64,000 nucleotides of DNA from Rufibacter tibetensis (GTDB taxonomy: Bacteria > Bacteroidota > Bacteroidia > Cytophagales > Hymenobacteraceae). Positions 37,040 to 46,522 of this stretch are shown here, piece by piece; positions within the stretch are counted from its first letter, which is position 1, and every line of letters starts with the position of its first letter. The notes under the pieces are model-generated. The model made no database searches. It saw only the letters and a program-made list of their open reading frames with translations, and was not told the DNA's origin. The stretch lies in assembly GCF_001310085.1 (NCBI RefSeq), contig NZ_CP012643.1, positions 2,649,501 through 2,713,500 of the forward strand, written 5' to 3'. The position numbers and the translations under genes are program-made.

Positions 37040-38230
37040 ATGAAATACGTATTAAGACCTGTTTCCACGTTACTTGTAGCTTCAATGCTATTGGTGAGCG
37101 CCTGTAATCAGAACGCTGGGAACAAGGAAACTGCTAACACAGAAAACCAAACCTCAAACACTGCCAACGAAGTGAAACTACCTGCCCGCGCTGATTTCCA
37201 GAAGACCATAGACGGTAAACAGACTGATCTGTTTGTACTCAAAAACAAGAACAACGTTCAGGCGGCCATCACCAACTACGGTGGGCGTGTGGTAAGCCTT
37301 CTAGTGCCGGATAAGAATGGCAAGCTGACGGATGTGTCCATCGGGTTTGCCAACGTAGAGGATTATACCGAAGGCGCTGATACGTTCTTTGGGGCTACTA
37401 TTGGCCGTTACGGAAACCGTATTGCCAAAGGCAAATTCAATCTGGAAGGGAAAGAATACACCTTAGCCACGAACAACGGTGCGAACCATTTGCACGGTGG
37501 CGTGAAAGGTTTCTCACGGGTGGTTTGGGATGCCAAACAAGTAGACGACAAAACCCTGGAGCTGACCTACCTTTCAAAAGACATGGAAGAAGGCTACCCA
37601 GGTAACCTGAATGTAAAAGTGACCTACACCCTCACCGACGAGAATGAATTGACGGTGAATTACCAGGCCACTACAGATAAAGCCACCCATGTGAACCTCA
37701 CCAACCATACGTTCTTCAACCTGAACGGTGAGGGAAGTGGCGACATTCTGGGACACACCTTGCAGATAAACGCTGACCGTTACAACCCGGTAGATTCCAC
37801 CTTGATCCCAACGGGTATTGAGCCGGTGGCTGGCACTCCATTTGACTTCCAGCAGCCAACAACTATCGGGTCTAGAATCAAAGAGCAAAACCAACAGTTG
37901 AAATTCGGTAACGGTTATGACCACAACTATGTCCTGACTGGCGGAAACGCAGGCAAGGAGATGAAATTAGCCGCTACTGTAACTGGTGACAAGAGCGGCA
38001 TCACTATGGAAATCCGCACGCAGGAGCCAGGTATCCAGTTTTACAGCGGCAACTTCATGGAAGGATCACATACCCTCAAAACAAACGTGAAAGATGAGTT
38101 TAGAACTGCTTTCTGTTTAGAGACCCAGCACTTCCCGGATTCTCCTAACCAGCCGGCTTTCCCTTCTACCGTGTTGAAGCCAGGGCAAACGTATAACACC
38201 ACCACCGTGCATAAATTCTCTGCGAAGTAA
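37040..38230 (+). CDS. galM: Aldose 1-epimerase (mutarotase) lipoprotein
   Basis: 396 residues with lipobox LVSAC (Cys22) and a 25-residue polar linker, then a galactose mutarotase beta-sandwich. Typical segments are ITNYGGRVVSLLVPDKNGK, GATIGRYGNRIAKGKF, NGANHLHGGVKGFSRVVWDA, VNLTNHTFFNLNGEG and DHNYVL. The catalytic His sits in the NLTNH block, and the acid near the QEPGIQFYSGNF block. It interconverts sugar anomers at the cell envelope, probably for the liberated arabinose. It is a paralogue of the cytoplasmic-type gene at 46523; their C-terminal 40 residues are almost identical. Confidence 0.93.
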   Translation: MKYVLRPVSTLLVASMLLVSACNQNAGNKETANTENQTSNTANEVKLPARADFQKTIDGKQTDLFVLKNKNNVQAAITNYGGRVVSLLVPDKNGKLTDVSIGFANVEDYTEGADTFFGATIGRYGNRIAKGKFNLEGKEYTLATNNGANHLHGGVKGFSRVVWDAKQVDDKTLELTYLSKDMEEGYPGNLNVKVTYTLTDENELTVNYQATTDKATHVNLTNHTFFNLNGEGSGDILGHTLQINADRYNPVDSTLIPTGIEPVAGTPFDFQQPTTIGSRIKEQNQQLKFGNGYDHNYVLTGGNAGKEMKLAATVTGDKSGITMEIRTQEPGIQFYSGNFMEGSHTLKTNVKDEFRTAFCLETQHFPDSPNQPAFPSTVLKPGQTYNTTTVHKFSAK

Positions 38231-38539
38231 CTGATTTTGGACCTGGTGTCAGGGTTGGCCACTCTGAGTTTCAGGCCTGTTTTTCAGAAAACAGGCCTGA
38301 AACAATTCCGGATAACTTGGAATTGACCGGATATGAGGTCCTTTTTGGATGTGAGCGGGGAGAAGGGAGATGAATTAAATCCCTTGGCCTTGGTTGATAA
38401 TTGCCTATTATTTCAATATTCGCTTTCCTGTTAATCGTTTCTTGCGCAGACCGCGGAAAAGGCAGGAAGGCATTACCACTTTTCAAAGCCATGGACCCCA
38501 GTTGGTTTGCCTGGTGCTTTGAGTCAAAAAAAGCGTAAT
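38231..38539. other. Gap between galM and araR copy 1
   Basis: About 309 bp. It contains the perfect palindrome 38268-38303 and no AraR-type operator or open frame that I could find. Confidence 0.5.
38268..38303. repeat. Perfect copy of the dispersed palindrome
   Basis: GTTTCAGGCCTGTTTT (38268-38283) and AAAACAGGCCTGAAAC (38288-38303) pair along all 16 bp around TCAG. It is the cleanest copy and the reference for the family. The run of T lies inside the stem, not after it. Confidence 0.75.
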
Positions 38540-39289
38540 ATGCCCGAGACAGTAGATTTTGATGTAAGAGCACTTACGAGTAAAATGAAATATGTGGGTC
38601 AAACCAGGTTTCTGGTTGCAGTAGACTGTATCATCTTTGGGTTTGACGGCGAAAATTTTAAACTGCTGCTGATTCAGCGCGGTTTTGCGCCCCAGAAACA
38701 GAAGTGGAGCCTTATGGGCGGTTTCATTCAGCCCAACGAAAGCCTTGAAGTTGGCGCCCAGCGCGTTCTGAAGCAGCTGACCGGTCTGGAGGGGGTATAT
38801 CTGGAGCAAATAGCGGCTTTCAGCGAACCTACCCGTGACCCGGTGGAGCGTACCATTGCAGTGCCTTACTTCGCCCTTATTGATATCCAGAAATACGAGG
38901 CCCAGATTAGTTCTGACTACCATGCTGAGTGGTTTCTGCTGAACGAGATGCCCAACCTTATTTTTGACCACGAGCAAATGGTGGAGATGGCCAAAATGAG
39001 GTTAAGGTACAAAGCCGCCCTGCACCCCATTCTGTTTGAGCTGCTCCCTGAGAAGTTCACCTTGCCCCAACTGCAAACCCTTTACGAGAAGCTCTACGAC
39101 ACCACCTTTGACAAACGTAACTTCAGCCGGAAAGTACTTTCCACGGAGCTGCTCATCCGGCAGGAAGAAAAAGACAAGGAAAACTCCCGCAAAGGCGCTT
39201 TCTACTTTAAGCTTGACAAAGAAAAGTATTATGACAACTTCCAGGCCTTCCTGAAATTCATCCCCAACCCGGAGAAGTTTTTATTGTAG
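38540..39289 (+). CDS. araR: AraR-type Nudix-fold transcriptional regulator, copy 1
   Basis: 249 residues from the ATG at 38540. An N-terminal Nudix-like domain (about 20-150: LVAVDCIIFGFDGENFKLLL) is followed by a winged-helix domain (about 165-240: FTLPQLQTLYEKLYDTTFDK). This is the NrtR-like architecture of the AraR regulator of arabinose genes in Bacteroidota. The Nudix box is degenerate: after GFIQPNE the catalytic REUxEE is replaced by RVLKQL, so hydrolase activity is very unlikely and a sensing role fits. It follows a galM gene, as does copy 2 at 47947, with which it shares most of its sequence. TTG 38507 upstream is a less likely start. Confidence 0.9.
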   Translation: MPETVDFDVRALTSKMKYVGQTRFLVAVDCIIFGFDGENFKLLLIQRGFAPQKQKWSLMGGFIQPNESLEVGAQRVLKQLTGLEGVYLEQIAAFSEPTRDPVERTIAVPYFALIDIQKYEAQISSDYHAEWFLLNEMPNLIFDHEQMVEMAKMRLRYKAALHPILFELLPEKFTLPQLQTLYEKLYDTTFDKRNFSRKVLSTELLIRQEEKDKENSRKGAFYFKLDKEKYYDNFQAFLKFIPNPEKFLL

Positions 39290-39331
39290 AAAACTAGAAC
39301 TTAGGAGCCCCAACCCTTCCCCTTAACTTCT

Positions 39332-39387
39332 GACCTTCCGTTTAGGGCTGATTTCCTAGAAACAGCCCTAAACGGAAGGTCTTTTTT
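39332..39387 (+). terminator. Terminator of araR copy 1
   Basis: A perfect 19-bp stem (39332-39350 with 39363-39381; inner arms TTTAGGGCTG/CAGCCCTAAA) followed by TTTTTT. A dispersed palindrome forms its upper part, extended outward by GACCTTCCG/CGGAAGGTC. Confidence 0.85.
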
Positions 39388-39477
39388 CGGGGCGGGGGCA
39401 GGTGCCGGTCAACTATGGCCAATTATGGAATGATTTGGATCTGCCTGTAGAAAGAAGATTTTTTTCCTTGAAGCTGT

Positions 39478-40284
39478 TTAGAGTTTCTCACTTTTAGTTA
39501 TTTCCCTGATGAAGAGCACTGCGAAAGCCAGTAAATGTAGCGTTAACCAATGCTGTGCCTTGGTCTCAAACCTGATGAGCAGCGCCTTGAAGCTGTCGAG
39601 CCAAGCATTTGCATGCCCGATGACATTCCTTCTTTTGAAGAGCTCCTCGTCGAAGTACACATAGGCCTCCGCCGGCTCCCCATTCTGGGGTTGAAGGCAA
39701 TACTAGCCTCGATCTTCATCTGAGCGCACAGGCGCTTGGACCCTTGCGAGCCAAAACTGCTGCGTTCAGAAACAGCCCTTCGGTCTCGATGCCCGCCTCC
39801 TGGGGCACCCCGCACAGCTCCCTGAACATTTTCTCTATCCCGTACAGGTCATGGCGGGCCGCTGCCGGCAAGCAGGGTTCCCCTGCTGTCAGAAAGGGAC
39901 AGGCTGTTGCAGGTTTTGGCCGCTTTTCTTGCCTGGTACCCCACGTGCTCCCCGCCGTCCTTACTGAGCGTCTGCCTCCCGTCCAGCTGAGTGCTCGACA
40001 AGTCCAGCAGCCTCCGCCTACTTTTCAGAGGCTGCGCCCAGGCCTTCCTCAGGCTACCGCCCGCTGCCCATTTCCTGAAGTGGCGGTACACTCCCTGCCA
40101 GCTCAGCCCGGACCCGCCGAAGAATGCCCTTGCGGGCAGCTCCCGCCACTGGTACCCAGTCTTGGGCCGGTACAGGATGGCACCCACTACCGCTGATGGT
40201 TTCAACTGTAGCCTGGCCCCCCTTGCCGACACTTAGGTGGGGGACTATCCAACGATCTATCCTATCTTCGCTTATGAATCCCAA
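39478..40284 (-). pseudogene. Decayed IS5-type transposase
   Basis: Minus-strand fragments in several frames align end to end as one transposase of the IS5 group: start MGFISEDRIDRWIVPHLSVG, then AVVGAILYRPKTGYQWRELP, LDGRQTLSKDGGEHVGYQAR with DSRG, and YFDEELFKRRNVIGHANAWL to LTLHLLAFAVLF. I count at least four frame breaks (near 40225, 39862, 39755 and 39686). At the usual Glu of the 'RxxxExxNAWLDSF' block (here VIGHANAWLDSF) there is Gly, so the third acidic residue is lost. Clear terminal inverted repeats were not found, so the element borders are uncertain. It is inactive. Confidence 0.85.
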
Positions 40285-40356
40285 AGGGTCAGGGGCTTAG
40301 CTCTGAAATGTTCTCGCAACACTTTTGCCTCCTTAATCCTTTGGAAGTGAAAATCT

Positions 40357-40689
40357 CTAAATAGCTTCATAGTTTTCGGCCGCTTTTTCCAAAAACAGAT
40401 CTAAACCGGCAGTAAGTTGCAGGTGCGGCTGGTAAGCCTTTTGATATCTTTTCTCTTTTTCCAGCGAAAGGGCATCTGCTTCTTGGGTTGTGAAATGGTT
40501 TTCGCCAAAGATGCGGGCCAGTACCTCGCTGTTTTTGCCGTACATCTGCGCCCGTACCTTATCCTGGGCCAACGTAGCATTCAAGTCATTGGTCAGAATC
40601 TGGTGCCACGCCTGGGTGTGGAATTACATATCTTCAATCATGGTGCCGTTCATGTCAAACACGAAGGCCTGGTAAGTGGAGAATTGCAT
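40357..40689 (-). pseudogene. Broken HAD-family hydrolase copy
   Basis: On the minus strand the ATG at 40689 begins MQFSTYQAFVFDMNGTMIED, then a TAA interrupts at codon 22 (40624-40626). The frame continues FHTQAWHQILTNDL and on through YGKNSEVLARIFGE, ending early after LEKAAEN near 40370. It is clearly a paralogue of the intact HAD gene at 58360-59040, of which it keeps about the first 108 residues. The missing 3' part faces the decayed transposase, suggesting loss through IS insertion or deletion. Confidence 0.85.
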
Positions 40690-40690
40690 G

Positions 40691-41365
40691 AAGCTTCTTT
40701 TATGGGTTAAGGTACGGTTTACGGGCTGGAACATTGGTAAAACGGGTTCCAAAAGAGCCCGTTTTACTAATGTTCCTAATCCTATCTATTTATCTGTTGA
40801 GGGGGCTCCGCCCCATTTCTAGCAGGTGCTTTTCTCTCCTTTTCTTTTGGGCTTGTAGAAAGCCAATTCATGGCATGTTTTGCCCATGCAGCACAACTTG
40901 GCTGTTGGCACACCCAGGGTTTTAGCCTTACAATGCCTTTCATGGCCCCCGATAAAAATCACATAACCGTATTACTTTATATAAATGTCGATTGTACATT
41001 TAAAATTTTATAAAACATAGTCCTACTTAGATTTTCTTTCAGTTTTGGGTTTAAACACACCCAGCTAATAATAAGAAGGTAATGTGTTTTTGCACATGAT
41101 CCACAAAAGCTAAAATGGACAAAGGCAAAAAAAGTAAGATGTTAAGACTATGGTAACTTTACAAAGCAAAAGAGGCTGGTTAAGTAAGAGATTAATAATT
41201 TTCAGAAAAATATTTTAAATATTTTAAATGTCAAAAATACACTATATATTTGATTACTTACTCACATCAGCCTTGGGAATCAGTTTTATTTGAGGTTGTA
41301 CCTGCGTTTAAATTTTTTTTTAAAACGGCGTTTATGAACTTTAAACTACTCAAAATTAAACCTAT
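40691..41365. other. susC upstream region with AraR operator
   Basis: About 675 bp. From left to right: a hairpin at 40730-40774 (AACATTGGTAAAACGGG with its complement), a GC-rich palindrome GGGGGCTCCGCCCC near 40801, no convincing gene, then the AraR-like operator at 40983-41001 and an AT-rich leader to susC. The hairpin resembles the terminator at 59081-59110, which lies upstream of the intact HAD gene. Confidence 0.6.
40983..41001. promoter_or_regulatory. Predicted AraR operator, susCD promoter
   Basis: AAATGT (40983-40988), 7 bp, ACATTT (40996-41001): perfectly symmetrical half-sites, flanked by TATA/TAAA. It lies about 365 bp before the susC start, implying a long leader. Confidence 0.7.
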
Positions 41366-44300
41366 ATGAAGAAACCTTTCCGTAAAATTATGCTGGTGGT
41401 ACCAGTAGTGTTATGTGGCTGCTTACAAATACCTTTACATGCGCAGGCATTGGCTGCGATGTCAAGAAACTATGGCAGCCAAGGGATTGTTGGATCTGGT
41501 GCTGGAATAAAGAAAGCAGTTGCCATTACGGTCTCGGGTAGAGTTACAGGCGAAGACGGTACAGGCTTAATTGGCGTAAGTGTTGCTTTGAGAGGTGCCT
41601 CTATAGGTACCAATACAGATGTGAACGGCAACTATACGTTGAATGTGCCTGATGGGGCGGAGAACGGAGTGCTTGTTTTCTCCTATATTGGTTACGCACA
41701 ACAGGAAGTGCCGATAAATAACAGAACTACTATCAATGTTCAGTTAGAGCCAGATCTGAAAGCCTTGGCAGAGGTGGTAGTAATTGGTTACCAGACCATA
41801 CAGAAAAAAGACCTGACTGGTGCGGCTTCTGTTGTAAGCCCGGAAGCAGCCCAAAGAGTTACGGCTGGTACAGTAGCAGAGTCTATTCAAGGGTTAGCCC
41901 CAGGAGTTACGGTGCGTAATTCAGGCCGTCCAGGAGCAGGTGCCGCCATAGATATCCGTGGGGTTGCCAGCTTTACTAATACCACTCCCTTGTATGTGAT
42001 TGATGGTATGATTACGGATGCGGGACCTACCATCAATCCTAATGATATTGAATCCATCCAGATCCTGAAAGATGCTTCTGCGGCGGCTATTTATGGTTCA
42101 AGAGCTGGTAACGGTGTCATCATCATCACAACTAAACGAGGTAGAACAGGCCCGGCAAAAGTAGGCTTTTCTGCGAGGTCCGGTCTTCAGCAGCTTCCTA
42201 AGCTGTGGGATGTGATGAACTCGGAACAATTTGCGGCTACGCAACGGCAGCAGTATGAGAACTCCGGCGCCACACCACCTGCCAGCGTTTCCCTGACTCC
42301 TCCTCCTGCTACTGGTCCGAATAGTGTAAGACACTGGACAGTTACAGATACTGACTGGCAGAAAGAGTCAACACAACTAGGAACACTGGCGGATTATAAC
42401 CTTTCGTTATCTGGTGGTTCAGAAGCCGGTAATTATTTTATTGCCGGATCCTATTTTACGAATGAAGGCGCTGTGGTTGGTAATTCATTTGACCGGGCAA
42501 GTGTGCGCGTGAACACCCAGGGAACAAAAGGCAGAGTAACCTTTGGTGAGAACCTGGCTTTAACCCATTCTTGGGAAGAGCGCCCTTTGCTGGCTAACCC
42601 TTTTTATGATATGCCACAGTTGCTGCCGGTTATTCCGGTTAGAGACCCTGCTCTGGTTGGCCCAGGTAATCCGGGAGGCTGGGGGATTGGTGATCAGACT
42701 TCAGCTCCTATTTATGCCTGGAATTATCTTGCTATGAGGGAACTGTTCAACACCACGCACAGATACACCAGAGCTGTAGGCAATGCGTTTGCTGATGTGA
42801 AGTTATTGGAGGGCTTAAGTTACCGGTTCAATGCCGGTGTGGATGCCGGTTTTGACTTTCATCAAAATGTAAGAACAGAAGGTAACTGGGTACTGGCACA
42901 GGCTTTTGAACCAAGCCACGTGTACCAGAACCGACAGAACTTCCATTCTTTGCTGTTTGAGCATACCCTCAACTTTAATAAGGAACTCGGCCGTCATCGC
43001 ATCAATGGGGTTGTCGGCTATTCTCAGCAGTGGAACAAAAGGGAAGTATTGGAAGCCAGACGAAATCAACTGGCAAATTTTGGTGGTGAAAACCTGACCA
43101 CCATCAGTTCTGCTACCGGCGAACAATCTTCAGAAGGAGGAGTGCCGGAAGATTTCCGCATCAACGGTACACTGGGTAGGTTAAACTATACTTTCGATGA
43201 CAAATATCTTTTAACTCTGACAGGTCGCTATGACCAGGATTCTCGTTTTGGAGCTGCCAATAGAAGCAAATTCTTTCCATCAGTAGCCTTGGGCTGGAGA
43301 ATCAGCAATGAAGAATTCTTACAAGTACCATGGGTGTCTGACTTGAAACTGCGTGCCTCTTACGGACAATTAGGTATAGCCACCGTAGGTTCATGGGATT
43401 ATATCGGAGTTATCAATAATAACCCGCGAATAGTTTTTGGGCCTAACAACGACGTTATCGCTGTAGGTGCCTACCAGGCAAGCCTTATAAACCCAGACCT
43501 GGGATGGGAAATCAGAACTTCAAAGAACATTGGCGTAGATGCAGGTTTATTCAATAACAAATTATTGATAACAGCGGAATACTATCAGTCTTTGTCTGAG
43601 GATGTGCTGGTGCGTTTGCCAATACCATTCTACACAGGTAACCTAGGAGGTGACCCGTTTGTGAACGCTGCTTCCATCAGTAACCGCGGGGTAGAGTTCT
43701 CTGCCACCTACCGCAGCACAGAGAATGCCTTTAAATGGGATGTGTCTGGAAACTTTACTACTATAAAAAACAGAGTAGAGGATGTAGGAAACCGGGGAGA
43801 AGGAATAAATTATCTAACGGCGGGAGCAACCCGTTCTCAGGTAGGCCGCGGTATTGGCGAGTGGTTTGTGGTAAAAACAGCTGGTCTCTTCCAAAGTGAA
43901 GAGGAGGTGCTTAGTCACAGAAGTTCTAACGGTACAATCATTCAGCCTTTCTCCAAACCAGGCGATATTCGGTTTATAGATCTGAACGATGACGGGCAGA
44001 TCAACGACGATGACCGGACTTTTGCTGGCTCTCCGTGGCCTACGCTACAAACAGGTGCTCAGTTCAATGCTTCTTACGGTGGTTTTACCTTTAACCTGCA
44101 ACTAGTAGGGGTGTTCGGTCAGACTGTGTTCAATGATGTTAGAAGAATCTTGGATTCCTATGTAAACACCAACTTCCGTAGCGACATCAGCCCATGGACT
44201 CCTACGAACACCAACACTAATGATCCAAGACTTGCCCGCAACACAGAACTAGGCGTTATATTCAACAACCGCTATGCAAGTGACCGTTGGTTGGAGGATG

Positions 44301-44539
44301 CTTCTTATGTGCGCCTTCGTAACATAGAAATAGGATACAATCTGCCGGCAAGCTTCCTGAGCAGGGTTCATACAAACAATGCCCGTGTGTTCATTAGCGG
44401 ACAAAACTTATTGACCTTTACAGATTATTCAGGTCTTGATCCGGACGTAACGGGTGCTGGTCTCCTTCAAAGGGGATTAGATGCCGGAAACTGGCCAGCC
44501 AGCCGGGTGTATACTGTAGGCCTGAATTTTGAGTTTTAA
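41366..44539 (+). CDS. SusC/RagA-family TonB-dependent outer-membrane transporter
   Basis: 1057 residues. Signal peptide (about 1-28), a carboxypeptidase-regulatory-like domain (about 55-135, VSGRVTGEDGTGLIGVSVAL), a short TonB-box-like stretch (ALAEVVVIGYQTIQKKDLTG), the plug (about 150-260, with PLYVIDGMITDAG, NPNDIESIQILKDASAAAIY and GSRAGNGVIIITTKRG) and a large barrel ending in the aromatic VGLNFEF. It imports oligosaccharides with its SusD partner. The location, and an AraR-like operator upstream, point to arabino-oligosaccharides. susD follows after 26 bp. Confidence 0.96.
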   Translation: MKKPFRKIMLVVPVVLCGCLQIPLHAQALAAMSRNYGSQGIVGSGAGIKKAVAITVSGRVTGEDGTGLIGVSVALRGASIGTNTDVNGNYTLNVPDGAENGVLVFSYIGYAQQEVPINNRTTINVQLEPDLKALAEVVVIGYQTIQKKDLTGAASVVSPEAAQRVTAGTVAESIQGLAPGVTVRNSGRPGAGAAIDIRGVASFTNTTPLYVIDGMITDAGPTINPNDIESIQILKDASAAAIYGSRAGNGVIIITTKRGRTGPAKVGFSARSGLQQLPKLWDVMNSEQFAATQRQQYENSGATPPASVSLTPPPATGPNSVRHWTVTDTDWQKESTQLGTLADYNLSLSGGSEAGNYFIAGSYFTNEGAVVGNSFDRASVRVNTQGTKGRVTFGENLALTHSWEERPLLANPFYDMPQLLPVIPVRDPALVGPGNPGGWGIGDQTSAPIYAWNYLAMRELFNTTHRYTRAVGNAFADVKLLEGLSYRFNAGVDAGFDFHQNVRTEGNWVLAQAFEPSHVYQNRQNFHSLLFEHTLNFNKELGRHRINGVVGYSQQWNKREVLEARRNQLANFGGENLTTISSATGEQSSEGGVPEDFRINGTLGRLNYTFDDKYLLTLTGRYDQDSRFGAANRSKFFPSVALGWRISNEEFLQVPWVSDLKLRASYGQLGIATVGSWDYIGVINNNPRIVFGPNNDVIAVGAYQASLINPDLGWEIRTSKNIGVDAGLFNNKLLITAEYYQSLSEDVLVRLPIPFYTGNLGGDPFVNAASISNRGVEFSATYRSTENAFKWDVSGNFTTIKNRVEDVGNRGEGINYLTAGATRSQVGRGIGEWFVVKTAGLFQSEEEVLSHRSSNGTIIQPFSKPGDIRFIDLNDDGQINDDDRTFAGSPWPTLQTGAQFNASYGGFTFNLQLVGVFGQTVFNDVRRILDSYVNTNFRSDISPWTPTNTNTNDPRLARNTELGVIFNNRYASDRWLEDASYVRLRNIEIGYNLPASFLSRVHTNNARVFISGQNLLTFTDYSGLDPDVTGAGLLQRGLDAGNWPASRVYTVGLNFEF

Positions 44540-44565
44540 TACTTACTTGTAAGAAGAATTTCTTT

Positions 44566-46110
44566 ATGAAAAAGATACTATATTTTGCGTTAGCAGCCGG
44601 ATTGTCTTTCTCCAGCTGTGAACAGGACTTAGACATTGATAACCCAAATGCTCCTACCACCGTTCAGTTCTGGCAGAACGCTACTGATGCACAGCAGGGA
44701 GTAAACGCTATTTACAGCACCTTGCACCGGGGGCCTATCGTGCTCTGGCAGTGGTTTTACTATACGGTGCGTTCTGATGAAGCCTTTAGCCGTAGTCCCA
44801 GGGTAGAAATTCCAAATAACATGGATAAATTCCTGATAACGGACTACAATTTCGGTGAAACCAACTGGGTTTATGGGGATAATTTCATTGGTATTTTCCG
44901 TGCGAACCAGGCGCTGGCAAATGTTCCTAATATACAAATGGATGAAAACCTGAAGGCACGTCTTATAGGAGAAGCAAAATTCCTCAGAGGCTTCTTCTAT
45001 TTTAACCTGGCCAGCTTATACGGTAATGTGCCGCTTATCCTGGAACCATCAAAGCCAACCCTGTTGCCAGCAAATGCAACACGGGAGCAGGTTTACGCAC
45101 AGGCGGCTCAGGATTTGAAGGAGGCTGCAGCAGCTCTGCCACTAAGTTACTCCGGTGCTGATGTTGGGCGTGTTACCAGAGGAGCCGCTAATGCTTTATT
45201 GGCGAAGGTATACATGCAATTACGCAACTACAATGCCGCTTTGGAGCCACTGCAATGGTTAGTGGAAGGACCAGGTAGCCAGGTGTACGGTCTGATGCCA
45301 AATTATCGTGATAACTTCCTTTCAACAACCGAGAACAACCGAGAATCTGTTTTTGAATGGCAATTTGCTACAAACGAGTCAGAATTTACAGACAATGATG
45401 TGCAAACGCCAAACCAGAACTACGGTTCGCCTCTCCCTCAGTTTATCGCACCAGCAAACGTAGGCTTTTCTGATGCTGAGATTCATAGATGGGTCGTGAA
45501 TGAGTTCCATAAAGATAAAACAGTAAGTGGACAAAGGGATCCTCGCCTGGCAGCTTCCTTTTTCTTCGACTCAACTGATGTAAGAGGACCTGGGTCCACC
45601 ATGATATACGGGCGGACCTTCACAGCACGATACGGGGCGAATGATAGAAGGGTATGGTTAAGAAAATTCTCTAACGATGCTCAGGCAGGGCGTGCAGCAG
45701 AAGGGTTCCGATCTGCCAATAACTATCGCTTTATCCGTTACGCAGATGTGCTGCTAATGTATGCTGAAACTTTGAACGAACTAAATAGAACAACGGAAGC
45801 CTATCAGTATGTAGATAGGGTAAGACAAAGAGCAGGACTTGCTACTCTTTTATCAACTAGACCAGGTATGACGAAGGCGCAGTTCCAAAGGCAGATTGAG
45901 CACGAAAGAGTAACAGAGCTAGCCGGCGAAGGACACCGTTGGAACGATTTGGATCGTTGGGGTTACTTTGAAAACCAGGCAAAGCTAAATGAGCTTATTC
46001 AGCGGGATCCAGCATTCACAACTTTTAGACTTGGTACACACCGGTTGCTGCCTCTTCCGCAGCGCGACGTTGATATTAATCCAAATCTGGTACAGAATCC
46101 AGGCTATTAA
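44566..46110 (+). CDS. SusD/RagB-family nutrient-binding lipoprotein
   Basis: 514 residues. Lipobox SSC (Cys18) followed by EQDLDIDNP, the usual surface-lipoprotein start of SusD proteins. TPR-like helical scaffold blocks follow: ARLIGEAKFLRGFFYFNLAS, GRVTRGAANALLAKVYMQLR and YRFIRYADVLLMYAETLNEL, and the C-terminal block HERVTELAGEGHRWNDLDRW. It captures glycan at the surface and lids the SusC barrel. It forms a two-gene unit with susC, closed by two terminators. Confidence 0.96.
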   Translation: MKKILYFALAAGLSFSSCEQDLDIDNPNAPTTVQFWQNATDAQQGVNAIYSTLHRGPIVLWQWFYYTVRSDEAFSRSPRVEIPNNMDKFLITDYNFGETNWVYGDNFIGIFRANQALANVPNIQMDENLKARLIGEAKFLRGFFYFNLASLYGNVPLILEPSKPTLLPANATREQVYAQAAQDLKEAAAALPLSYSGADVGRVTRGAANALLAKVYMQLRNYNAALEPLQWLVEGPGSQVYGLMPNYRDNFLSTTENNRESVFEWQFATNESEFTDNDVQTPNQNYGSPLPQFIAPANVGFSDAEIHRWVVNEFHKDKTVSGQRDPRLAASFFFDSTDVRGPGSTMIYGRTFTARYGANDRRVWLRKFSNDAQAGRAAEGFRSANNYRFIRYADVLLMYAETLNELNRTTEAYQYVDRVRQRAGLATLLSTRPGMTKAQFQRQIEHERVTELAGEGHRWNDLDRWGYFENQAKLNELIQRDPAFTTFRLGTHRLLPLPQRDVDINPNLVQNPGY

Positions 46111-46123
46111 GTTTACACTTTAC

Positions 46124-46174
46124 CTCAGGGTCCTGAAGGTTGATAAAACAATTCTCAGGACCCTGAGATTTTTT
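46124..46174 (+). terminator. Terminator of susCD
   Basis: CTCAGGGTCCTGA (46124-46136) pairs perfectly with TCAGGACCCTGAG (46155-46167), followed by ATTTTTT. Confidence 0.85.
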
Positions 46175-46246
46175 ATAGTTGAAAGAGGCTAGTTTTTAAA
46201 TAAAGTAGGAAAATAAGCACGTTCAAATTCCTCTCTCTGCAAAGGA

Positions 46247-46277
46247 AAAGCCTCACCATTTCTGGTAAGGCTTTTTT
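46247..46277 (+). terminator. Second terminator after susCD
   Basis: AAAAGCCTCACCA with TGGTAAGGCTTTT forms a stem with small internal mismatches, followed by TT. It may act on either strand. Confidence 0.55.
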
Positions 46278-46522
46278 GCGTTTACTAACTTAAACACAGT
46301 TGCCTTCTATAAAAGCAATTATTTTAGTTTTGACTAATCTTAGGGCCCAAGGGAAAGCTGCAGATAGAAGTATTTATTGAAAAAAGGCAACAAAAATATT
46401 GGCAATATAGATAGGAGGTGTAGAAAACCGCTTCTGGTAATCTTACCTCAGGTTCCATTTTTGTAGAAGACAAATTCTAAAACCCAATACTACCCAAACA
46501 TTCACGTACAAACGCTCAAACC

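Larger units (their letters stand above)
46111..46522. other. Gap after susD with two terminators
   Basis: About 410 bp. It contains the terminators at 46124-46174 and 46247-46277 and then an AT-rich leader to the second galM gene. No AraR-type site found. Confidence 0.55.

Noticed and set aside
38540..39289. Annotation as a Nudix hydrolase
   Set aside because: The catalytic REUxEE of the Nudix box is replaced by RVLKQL and a winged-helix domain follows, so a regulator is much more likely. The same applies to 47947-48654.
40734..40925. Open frame of 63 codons upstream of susC
   Set aside because: It starts inside a hairpin, has no family-like pattern, and is rich in Leu, Cys and Ser as expected from random frames in this region.
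41082..41097. ATGTG-N6-CACAT palindrome before susC
   Set aside because: Only 5-bp arms, spacing unlike CRP/FNR sites, and no second copy noticed, so it is too weak to call.
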